Positions 30,201 through 33,917 of a DNA stretch of 64,000 nt are shown here, in pieces. Numbering within the stretch: the stretch's first letter is position 1; the number at the start of each line of letters is the position of its first letter. Source of the stretch: Micromonospora sp. NBC_01796. Its GTDB lineage: Bacteria > Actinomycetota > Actinomycetes > Mycobacteriales > Micromonosporaceae. Position numbers and translations under genes: made by a program. The notes beneath the pieces were generated by a model. The model saw only the letters and a list, made by a program, of their open reading frames with translations, was not told the DNA's origin and searched no databases. The DNA is taken from contig NZ_CP109078.1 in NCBI RefSeq assembly GCF_035917455.1, positions 6,680,001 through 6,744,000 on the forward strand. Reading direction: 5' to 3'.

Positions 30201-32723
30201 GCGGCGGGGGAGGAGAACTCGGCGACCGGGTTCGGCAACGTCAAACCCGAAGGCCCGTCGGCCGCCGTCGCGTACGTCTGCCGCCCGGTGGTGGAGGTGA
30301 CGCTGCCCGGCAAGTGGTCCCGGCCACTGCGGATCCGGCACCGCAGCAACGAGGACACGGCGGATCCGGTGGTGACCGTCGTGCTGCGGATGGGGCGCGA
30401 CGACGCACGCCGGGTACTCGGCATCGACAACGGGGCACCGGTCAGGGTGCACGACGACTTCGACGAGATCGTGGCGAACGAGCAGCAGCTCAAGACTGAG
30501 GCGGACGACTTCGTGGAGGCGGGTGAGGCCGAGGCCGCCGCCCGGTTCGCGGTACTGGAGCGTCGGCTGCACGACGGGCAACCCGACGACGATCTGGACC
30601 AGGCGTGGGTTGCGGCGGTCCGGAGACGGGAGGTGGCCGAGGCGACCTGGTGGGAGACCGCCCAGCGGCACTACCGATTGCTGGACGCCTTCCAGGCCGG
30701 TTCCGTCGCCGTACCGTCCGCCCCGGCGCCCACCGCGCCACCGCTTCCCTCGAAGCCCGATTCGTCGACCCCGACCATCTCCAAGCCCGCGTTTGTCGTC
30801 CCGCCACTGCTCCCGTTCTCCGACGAACACGGGGGACCACTGGGGACGCTGTCGCTACCTCCGATTCAGGAGGACGACCCGGAGGTGCCCGTCCCGGCGC
30901 CGAAGCCGACGTTCAACCTCGACCTGGAACCCCCCGCCCCTAAGTTCCCCGACCCCGAGCCCTTCGACCCTGCGCTTCTCGACCCCGAGCCCTTCAAGCC
31001 TGCGCTTCTCGACCCCGAGCCCTTCGAAGCTGAGCCGGAGACGTCGGCGCCCGCCCCGCCGGTGGTGTTCTCCGGACCCTCCACGTTGCCGCTCCACTCG
31101 GTCCTGCCATTCCCCGCCGTCCTGCCGCTTCCGTTGCTCGGAGCCGAGTTCGCCCCGGTGGCCGAGGAGCCGGTTGTCGCTCCCGAGGTCGGCCCCACTC
31201 CCGCCCTCGCCGACACGGATCTCGACCATGAGTACGGGGTGGTGGTTGATCCGAAGCGGGTGAAGCCGTCGGAGCTGGCTGATGGTGTGGTTCGGTTGAA
31301 TCCGATGTGGTATCGGTTGGAGGATTTCAAGCCGGCGTTGTTGGAGCGTTTGGGTGCGCGGTGGCATTACGTGGTGGATGTGGATGGTGGTATTCGGGTG
31401 GGGTCGGAGGAGATTTTGACGGTTGTGGAGGATGGGGAGTGGGAGCGGTTGGTTGAGGGGATGCGTTCGGTTGGTTCGGAGTTGACGGTTGATGAGGTGA
31501 AGGGTTTGTTGGATGGTCAGGGTCATCCGACGATTGCTGCGGGTTTTGCTGGTGGTGGTGGGGCTAGGGTGGCGCGGGCTCGGATCAGTGGTGAGTTCGG
31601 GTGGAATGCGGTGTTGGGTCGTTGGGAGGTGAATGACAAGTCGGGTCGGTATATGAGTGACAAGGTTCGGCCGGATCTGGATCCGGTGGAGATTGCTCGT
31701 TGGTTGGACAATGTTGCCCGTCGGTTGAGTGAGAGGTTCGGCGTCGAGGTTCATCCGGTGCTGCTGAAGCATGCGGAACCGGCGGCGCCGCCGGTGGCGA
31801 AGGTGGCCCCGCCGGTCGAGGTCGAGGTCGTGGATTTGGACCATGAGTACGGGGTGGTGGTTGATCCGAAGCGGGTGAAGCCGTCGGAGCTGGCTGATGG
31901 TGTGGTTCGGTTGAATCCGATGTGGTATCGGTTGGAGGATTTCAAGCCGGCGTTGTTGGAGCGTTTGGGTGCGCGGTGGCATTACGTGGTGGATGTGGAT
32001 GGTGGTATTCGGGTGGGGTCGGAGGAGATTTTGACGGTTGTGGAGGATGGGGAGTGGGAGCGGTTGGTTGAGGGGATGCGTTCGGTTGGTTCGGAGTTGA
32101 CGGTTGATGAGGTGAAGGGTTTGTTGGATGGTCAGGGTCATCCGACGATTGCTGCGGGTTTTGCTGGTGGTGGTGGGGCTGAGGTGGCGCGGGCTCGGAT
32201 CAGTGGTGAGTTCGGGTGGAATGCGGTGTTGGGTCGTTGGGAGGTGAATGACAAGTCGGGTCGGTATATGAGTGACAAGGTTCGGCCGGATCTGGATCCG
32301 GTGGAGATTGCTCGTTGGTTGGACAATGTTGCCCGTCGGTTGAGTGAGAGGTTCGGCGTCGAGGTTCATCCCGTACTGCTCAAGCACGCCGAACCGGCCG
32401 CCCCGCCGGCGCTGGAGCCTGTTCCGGCGATCGTGCCCGAGGACCCCGCCCCGGTTCCCCAGGTTCCCGAAACGGCTCCGGCCCCGCAACTGCCGGTGAC
32501 CGGGGGGACCGCGGTCGGGGTCGGCCGACTCACCGATGCGATCATCCGTCCCTACGCCGGCCCGCTCCCCGGGCGGCCGGTGCTCATGGCCGAACTGCGC
32601 GACCGGGTCACCGCCGCCCTCAACAGCGGCCTGGGCGAGGAGTACGCCGCCCAGTTGGCAGTCAGGATCGCGGCGGCCCACGGCGTCACCCACCAACCCA
32701 CCGAACTTCATGGAGATCAGTGA
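15258..32723 (+). CDS. Giant modular T7SS effector-like protein (5821 residues)
   Basis: One uninterrupted frame. Residues 1-110 are a WXG100-like domain (WVSG at 15-18, Y76-VDE-E80 fitting YxxxE), known in actinobacterial T7SS toxins. Hydrophobic helices cover about 110-220. A Ser/Thr/Pro/Gly linker spans about 325-790. Two homologous modules follow (about 828-2915 and 3146-5155), each starting with a domain that has a His and a Cys 46 residues apart (H885/C931; H3203/C3249, in VHGAG and LVAC), then long beta-rich regions sharing FFTTGGRTFDVRDGWR, SGFIERN and DISSGRGVKAR, then a coiled coil. An EPK-rich linker joins them. A Pro-rich linker leads to two near-identical C-terminal units (from 5321 and 5526), and then a short end similar to the end of module 1 (LTDAIIRPYAGPLP versus LTDAVVRPNAGPLP). 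I infer an exported, possibly self-processing toxin or surface protein; the catalytic activity is unknown. Confidence 0.88.
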   Translation: MAIEASDQLAGFLKWVSGEDFPGANEDRLFGMSRAYYGAADGVEAAIPLLVSAVESIREGVSGQADEAFVESMRAYVDEEPGFLAAAGLHMRKLGAKSQTSGTQVQYVKMTLIGAIILLLIEFAVALAFSFFNPGAALNWLAARVAIFRFLVRTLLGRLLMHVVMNQIIGIGLQVLLDLIVQRLQMAMGTRDHIDTSLTRQAAIAGAVGGAIATVLGPAANRIFRRFGGEVADAVVDNIPTPKPPPKSFLDALMTPAPKPTARQAVVEAAEELVVEAGTEVLAEGTVNAINGEGFKVTGAAATSGILSAGASIAGTNVGNAIRPGPDDGPNADGTDQPTKSTPTDVPTPVVTPGGPPPGSPGGGPPGGPKGGSNDPGTPTDGGSEGLTDSDPVTSTPTPVGAVPGPAPTNGPAPSSPAPTTGSGTPSSGPDAQDSPTPNGPTPVGPLSDGSISNGALPNAPTPSTPLSSAPTFDGPLSNGPAPSLAAASADGFGPTVGGGDSQGPVTTGSFTSSASTPPAVSSGSPVTGAPTPTSVTTGASSTAATNGVGGSTGPTPVTSSAVSSSTTAAGMNSTPAVNPTSTTPTNTNTPTTSTGATQTGATQTSTMQTSPTQTSTTSTSTAATPSGTASSTTPNGSAARTGPAPISSSALSSSTTVPGAVGSSTAGVDSAAPRPATTKSTSTGPTSTGPSATTPTPTGPTRVSSAVVNQNPDPDPTSVSNPADRIPVPRTEESSTPVEIPPSVTDQPTLTPPAPPTTPSTPGVTGADGRRGPVRHRPGNARERRAWNRLHRRFRPGTVGPVLPTVLRGPVPVTLAGKARPAGPARAVDLTRGADGTWYADGVPLIVRPVPGGRAGVGLLSDADFELVRGRPLPDGDGAAVLVHGAGDLVRAAVRQADGTTGAVLLDPDQVARIVAEVTPPDVPLVLVACEQGALAGGFAQRLASARGTDVLAASGDVIAGSDDSSDNLVTVGGDPWLLFVPEGLGGEGWDVLNDDVDELARPFDGITAIDGDGRGPGLRLGRGPSTNQEASTSNSGTAAKAKPPPWTRFKAPTSAERTPGIPAKTPVLAAGPATEATPAAPLPDISAELGVYHRRPELLSEVDGPADVDRLVNDLRRAVQGQVRARVSNHLARITYGGRQAISVDTTAIEEALRTDLQSFFTTGGRTFDVRDGWRRWHSVTIAPTRFTDTQQWVDQSADKAKYDTRNDANVALKDTATAGDSLALGLGASIGGRFGPGGALSGDLAFARAAETAESSGTLSDSRNVRSGAGSHLVLASVQFTVTVDRAGRPPATSPPLHENGADHRRRMATHPPPPGGPVATVAFRALDDIARATHTARPVSSRQGRFDVSTLVESLYPVRIEDARLDRRDPHGNRVDTPTRTWNVTAEDILQQLRPTGTVGEGSIGREQVRALLTESSVLGQVPLALEGSVHSPLVLSSSRRQAVALELSSEVTEMEVLEDVAKSSFRWQPGVTSVGRQQHVSSVGGGGSGAFRWGFGFAYIQARLSAGFRRNTTTSVKQSSTARTGTEFKDVKNVLARVQVRLTIDASTRVNAFQRPFRRSPHPVVVELTILARLPRDKAEQLLAGPPPADDSATPGGDRKGKGRRLPEETAGRAVLDAVPEALSEAEGSDEVMNSDSEAETAPDPLPPPWAKTGGNSVPYGMSRFRELHGRTSTLVRGLGGGFLPRFRTGGAVKAMGFVSSASERQKNQSELDRVLSVPALRQNYTALLNGGVAAVLTRTKFWHSRHVVVHVTARHTQDLTYSGVEKGVAVRNFQSNSEQDGAAAGAQWRAALAVEGGFIGRFPGPKASAAVMPGGAVEGQRRWAQQGGVKTTGQETALHGGTPDSQRFDGELELVVTVYTYKKRIGRNPRARLGIGHRAGPLTPATAPAEEWDLDRIQVGDRQLNQYRLTTTKPVSVLFAKSAIPRQDLGDLQVNRVDAVDGDRLPLRRRAKADLSTLRDFVDRPAPAPPPQPQAQAQAQPQPPQPPPLAVSDWRFVEAMPGSRELMELAQETVLETQQYEEGVSRRQLGGLRGDVTLVEGMPVWAEMVDRFSTTQQVANLGPMTEQQWDLEPITTEADGGRLNVSVAARLVRPRLAPNLSEVTTENAPGGGVQVWGTRTTENQIQGRVQFGVSGRETSKPEDKFGGGGTASGGYQRILYSKMTRHRKKVSGFIERNVNNRKARTRSYLVVADLRASVVAEVTNPADMPKSLLPEPFQPASWEHHKTVTRSAVIENAVYLWVSEDEAIRLGLITQPGHPAVPETIAEEVADQDFVLPPGRSPGLGLQTFHQVPSLVRPAIDALRAMVARPNPHPVFNRILATLTGMGLADPMLNRRRLLNVLSRTGFPRHWAALFDGGVSLLYPETGKVSQRLFDIRLVAVADQPPELVRFVADHNDIDVRTVGVGGQGRTVRSGRGDALFTNVAGSAILNPDGKPVAFGAGHQYGYGSLVLSSNTSESENRTTDISSGRGVKARTRLRPRFEIRIYYRGRPVRGGVVSFQAPVTVDRWATNLRIRPTGTAARPPAEPGDPGAYQLPSDQLPAPQLRTGRLRAPGWRQRNGILVPPRFAPEDLDGAQVLQDAVNGLLQGVSNRLAEAGFAGAHQVHQGLTPELLLPNASDLLAELGLELPEVPSTDLSMKGAVVRVRLVPVAVRLAGVDAGVYREHVQQATGSSGSGSNALTQSTQAPRILLGRGYLGDPYQALETGGAGPSTGETAAVASGEEGGSTGFGNVKPEGPSAAVAYVCQPVVEVILPERVRVLLPARQRIGRPVDPVTVVLRMGLDDARQVLAIDDSDAVRPGMRAAFDQIVAHDGLLHAAGERFVAATDAEEAARYRLQSVQEPRLRDRPMEREEVVDARAEATTEWEAAVEKRERAEAVWWDLLRTHSQLLDDFEATYVGVPHRIADPVVETDGDSDSDGGDDPPPATRNTPAILPAVPEDDGAAADTVEVRRPPSKLSPFQRRRTERLTDAVVRPNAGPLPVDTGRLARLRQEAEAALRQDAPAKAVEPDVAEPKVEPKAEPKVEPKAEPKAVETGVAAAKVEPKAAETRVAKPRKGRPKAGVERVRTLWRPDRKPGPSTVTPLAAAVPTPLGPVSGSGTTVTSPTVTSPTTVTSTTMGDQGSAIVSPTDLAPAAPVRVTELVRDKAGTWYADGKPLVVRRPPGERAGVALLSDADWELVRNRSLPYGSGGALLVHGAGGFVAAPVRLGDGTTGEVLLTPEQVSRIVTPLVPPEVLLVLVACRSDELSGEFTQGLASARDGDVLAASGDVVVGSDFHPGKVLSIGGSSWSLFTPTVLGEQGWDTLNDFDGQPIPFDGIVAEDGDSRGTGLRLGRKPKASTSATVPSASTSAPAGTPATAAQLGRYHSNPELLYEVDGASDLDRLVTDVTEAVRQRVRDRVRPRYARATWGGRQGISVDTTAIEAALLQDLQSFFTTGGRTFDVRDGWRNWHSVTITPSRNTTGQRWVDQSADKAKFDTRNDFTSVQRDTATSADSLAVGGGFTMASRFGPGGGFSAEAALAQAAESSENTSSLFDSHNVRSGGGSNLVLSSVEFTVTAGRVGTVPQTAPPFHRAAPALPVPAVYPPAPPVVTAQIGFRAVEDIARADAPVGVSRAGGDFDVPTLVENLTPVRVLDAAVRQPDGQWGVRRTWNQVAEQVLQRIRRTGTVDPGSTSRDQLRSLLTEPSLLGQLPLALESPANSPLLLSPSRRQAVSVQMQSRVTDFEVLADVKKSSFRWQPGVTDNGRQQHVSMVGSGGSVVPIRWGFGLAYIQLRLSAAFRRNTTTTVRQSTTTRTGTEFKDIENVLARVTFRVTIDPSTRVNTFQHWFRRRTGVRPVELELTVLARLPKDKAALLISTVQPAGTAATSGSGPGQPTGTAATGNRNGKARAVRQDPDPDPDQLRRPPPYALFGGHAMPYGMSRFAAAQRRTTALIGQIGGGFLPRYQGDGVVRRMGFSTSASERQNNQTELDGVLSMPALRQNYTAMLNGGVTATLTRTKQTYSRHIVVHVAARHPRQPTYAGEEPNVAVRNFQSSSEQDGSAAGAQWRAAVAVEGGFIGRLPGPKVNTSLSPGGALEFQQRWARQSGIEVTGQETSLHGGTPDSQRFEGDLELVVTVYSYTVGLGRDRRALLGLGRRARRIEHNLVPGFTRLAQTVPVGDEQIPQYRLTDTHPVKVLHSRSALPSRDVDYPVSVAERESRPLARQTRTDISALRQFVDRPTGTAPAPAQATSAPPRPEPAWDWRFVEAMPGSAEVFNLAEQAVLDTQRYAPDLASKRKVGGLRGDAALARGMPVWADLVNRLSNSRQMANLGTMTERQWDLEPLTTDTDDGRLDVSIVARMTRPRLVPVGGEISTENAPGGGVQVWGSRTRERQWLGRIQFALGLRKPGKVEDKAGGGGTGTAGYQHVFRYRMRRWREKVSGFIERNINNRKGQARTFLVVADLRVSAVAEVTHSADFPAALVPSAIQPDRWQNHKTAERSAVIENAVYLRVTEEQAAAMGLLDGPEGPLKPPPPGPSSIRHDADPALALPAARSAGLGLQTFYQVPSLVRPAIDALREAEADPNAAPLAAPILAALNGTALADPMLNRRRMLNLLSPKGVRRNWAALFDGGVSLIHADTGAFSQQLYDVRLHATLNDPIEFDRFVANHDDIDVRMVGARGAGKLMRRARGWAVYFSALASGVMNPGAKPPDPKAPDDPNAGGAGALGGGYQYNTGNLTASTNFNESERRTVDISSGRGVKARIRLNPHFEIRIYHRGRAVPANTITFREQVTVDRWAGDLRSAARNRPPAAIEGPGAYPPQARPGVEPGWQERDGLLLPPRFTPEDLSGAAEVQQAAAELMADAARRLRTAGYPGAQQVQQALTPEILLPNARALLSTEGLVLPELSSAEASMQKAKITVRLEPVAARLAGVDSGVYREHVEQSGDGMGSGSNVQHQSMHAPRIVGGRGYINDPYQPMETGGAGPSSGETVANAAGEENSATGFGNVKPEGPSAAVAYVCRPVVEVTLPGKWSRPLRIRHRSNEDTADPVVTVVLRMGRDDARRVLGIDNGAPVRVHDDFDEIVANEQQLKTEADDFVEAGEAEAAARFAVLERRLHDGQPDDDLDQAWVAAVRRREVAEATWWETAQRHYRLLDAFQAGSVAVPSAPAPTAPPLPSKPDSSTPTISKPAFVVPPLLPFSDEHGGPLGTLSLPPIQEDDPEVPVPAPKPTFNLDLEPPAPKFPDPEPFDPALLDPEPFKPALLDPEPFEAEPETSAPAPPVVFSGPSTLPLHSVLPFPAVLPLPLLGAEFAPVAEEPVVAPEVGPTPALADTDLDHEYGVVVDPKRVKPSELADGVVRLNPMWYRLEDFKPALLERLGARWHYVVDVDGGIRVGSEEILTVVEDGEWERLVEGMRSVGSELTVDEVKGLLDGQGHPTIAAGFAGGGGARVARARISGEFGWNAVLGRWEVNDKSGRYMSDKVRPDLDPVEIARWLDNVARRLSERFGVEVHPVLLKHAEPAAPPVAKVAPPVEVEVVDLDHEYGVVVDPKRVKPSELADGVVRLNPMWYRLEDFKPALLERLGARWHYVVDVDGGIRVGSEEILTVVEDGEWERLVEGMRSVGSELTVDEVKGLLDGQGHPTIAAGFAGGGGAEVARARISGEFGWNAVLGRWEVNDKSGRYMSDKVRPDLDPVEIARWLDNVARRLSERFGVEVHPVLLKHAEPAAPPALEPVPAIVPEDPAPVPQVPETAPAPQLPVTGGTAVGVGRLTDAIIRPYAGPLPGRPVLMAELRDRVTAALNSGLGEEYAAQLAVRIAAAHGVTHQPTELHGDQ
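17739..23990 (+). repeat. Giant protein module 1 of 2
   Basis: First copy of the long internal duplication, residues about 828-2911. It begins GTWYADGVPLIV, contains the His/Cys domain (H885, C931), the FFTTGGRTFDVRDGWR block, SGFIERNVNNRK near 2177, DISSGRGVKAR near 2471 and a charged coiled coil near 2833-2891. It is clearly homologous along its whole length to module 2 but diverged, so the duplication is old compared with the C-terminal repeats. Confidence 0.85.
24309..24443 (+). repeat. EPK-rich linker repeat
   Basis: Between the two modules the protein runs through several copies of VEPKAEPK-type units (residues about 3018-3062). The DNA shows matching short imperfect tandem repeats of GAGCCGAAGG. 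This is likely a flexible or extended charged linker, and such repeats change copy number easily. Confidence 0.75.
24693..30720 (+). repeat. Giant protein module 2 of 2
   Basis: Second copy of the long module, residues about 3146-5155, beginning GTWYADGKPLVV. H3203 and C3249 keep the same 46-residue spacing as in module 1. SGFIERNINNRK lies near 4428, DISSGRGVKAR near 4741 and the coiled coil near 5085-5145. Preservation of order and of the His/Cys pair in both copies argues that the module is a functional unit. Confidence 0.85.
31218..31790 (+). repeat. C-terminal repeat unit A of the giant protein, atypical codon usage
   Basis: Encodes DLDHEYGVVVDPKRVKPSEL through a tail ending VHPVLLKHAEPAAPP. 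The coding choice switches sharply to TTG, GGT, GAT, AAT and TAT, whereas flanking DNA uses CTG/CTC, GGC, GAC, AAC and TAC. Of the 60 bases at 31381-31440 only three are C. About 530 bases are repeated in unit B with two mismatches. The domain includes WEVNDKSGRYMS, reminiscent of the SGHY signature of many polymorphic-toxin C-terminal domains, but I cannot assign an activity. Confidence 0.9.
31833..32400 (+). repeat. C-terminal repeat unit B of the giant protein, atypical codon usage
   Basis: Second copy, offset 615 bases from unit A. From about 31839 to 32370 it matches unit A except AGG versus GAG in one codon (Arg in A, Glu in B). Just after GAGGTTCATCC the copy returns abruptly to native C-rich codons (CTGCTCAAGCACGCC versus CTGCTGAAGCATGCG in A), marking the right boundary of the duplicated or converted tract. 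Confidence 0.9.
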
Positions 32724-33796
32724 TGAGTCAGAGCAGCCGGTCGGCGGCCTTCCACCACCTGTTACTGCGGGTCGACAGCACCCTGCCCGACGAACTCGTC
32801 GCCGAGGCCCGTACCTGGCTGGCCGACGGGATGCTGGTCGACGTCGCCCAGGCGGTCGTCTTCACCGCCATGACCAGTCGCGTCGCGCTCAGCCCGGCCG
32901 ACATCGCCCTGCTCCGGGAGACGCTCGGCGAGACCGGTGGCGACACCGACCCGCTGGCGGAGATCGAGACCGCCACGGCCGAGGTCATGCCGCTGTACGG
33001 ACTCGCACCGGTCGGCCCGGAGGTGCTGGCCGAACACGGCGAGCTGATCCCGTACAACGTCGATCTGACCCGGTCGGACGGCGGCCCGGCGGGTCCCGAC
33101 GAACTGGATGCGGCACTGACCGGCGCCGTCGGTGACGCGGCCGGGCCGGTCGCCCTGTGGCGCTGCTGGCGTTACCCGGCGCTGGACACCCAGTGGCCGC
33201 CGGCGAAGCGGATGTACCTCGTGTACGCGGCCGACGGCGACAACCTGCCCGGCATCACCGCCCGCCTCCAGCGCGTCCTGTCCGACGCGGGTGAGATCGA
33301 TCCCCTGGTCACGGTGTTTGCCGACGCGGACACGCTGCCCATGTTCCAGCGCACCGCGCTCGGCTTCGCCGCGCTGCTCTGGACCGCCCAACCACAGCCC
33401 GAGATCCGTATCGCCCGGCTGCTCGAGCCGGACACGGCCGACCGTGCCGAGGAGTCGCTCGATCCCGACGAGCGGGACGGGGTCCTGCGTTACCTGGCAC
33501 AGGGCGTGCCGCTCGTGATCACCACGACCCTGTTCGACGACGCGGTGGACCCGGCACGCGGCGCGTCCGTGCCGATGAGCTTCCGCACCGACGGGACGTG
33601 GGTCTGGAGCGACGCCGTCGCGTACTACCTGGACCAGCACGGGTTGGCGCCGACGGCGGACTTCACCGCGCACATCCGGAGCGGGCGGTACACCGTGCCC
33701 GAGGTCGACGTGCTGAGCCTGCACCGGGCACTGGCCGCCGTACAGGCACCGTTCGGCGCACACGTGGCGGACCCGGTCGGACTGGTGACCGGATGA
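32723..33796 (+). CDS. Coupled downstream protein, candidate chaperone or immunity protein of the giant protein
   Basis: The ATG at 32723 shares its A with the giant gene's TGA stop (TGATG) and has GGAG seven bases upstream, so the two genes are translationally coupled. 357 residues, soluble, with no signal peptide. An N-terminal helical part (residues 1-110) is followed by a mixed alpha/beta part, and the end contains SFRTDGTWVWSDAVAYYLDQ, a motif I have seen in other actinomycete proteins near toxin-like genes but cannot name. Position directly after a putative toxin is where polymorphic-toxin systems put immunity or chaperone genes; that is inference. Confidence 0.75.
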   Translation: MSQSSRSAAFHHLLLRVDSTLPDELVAEARTWLADGMLVDVAQAVVFTAMTSRVALSPADIALLRETLGETGGDTDPLAEIETATAEVMPLYGLAPVGPEVLAEHGELIPYNVDLTRSDGGPAGPDELDAALTGAVGDAAGPVALWRCWRYPALDTQWPPAKRMYLVYAADGDNLPGITARLQRVLSDAGEIDPLVTVFADADTLPMFQRTALGFAALLWTAQPQPEIRIARLLEPDTADRAEESLDPDERDGVLRYLAQGVPLVITTTLFDDAVDPARGASVPMSFRTDGTWVWSDAVAYYLDQHGLAPTADFTAHIRSGRYTVPEVDVLSLHRALAAVQAPFGAHVADPVGLVTG

Positions 33797-33917
33797 CCCC
33801 CGGATCACCGTGAACCGGACCGGCGTGGCGTGCGTAGTGCAGGCGACCGGGCAGTGAACAGCGCCGTCCGCCCTGAACGGCCGGTCGGACCAGGGCCATG
33901 CGGGAAGGGGCGGTCCG

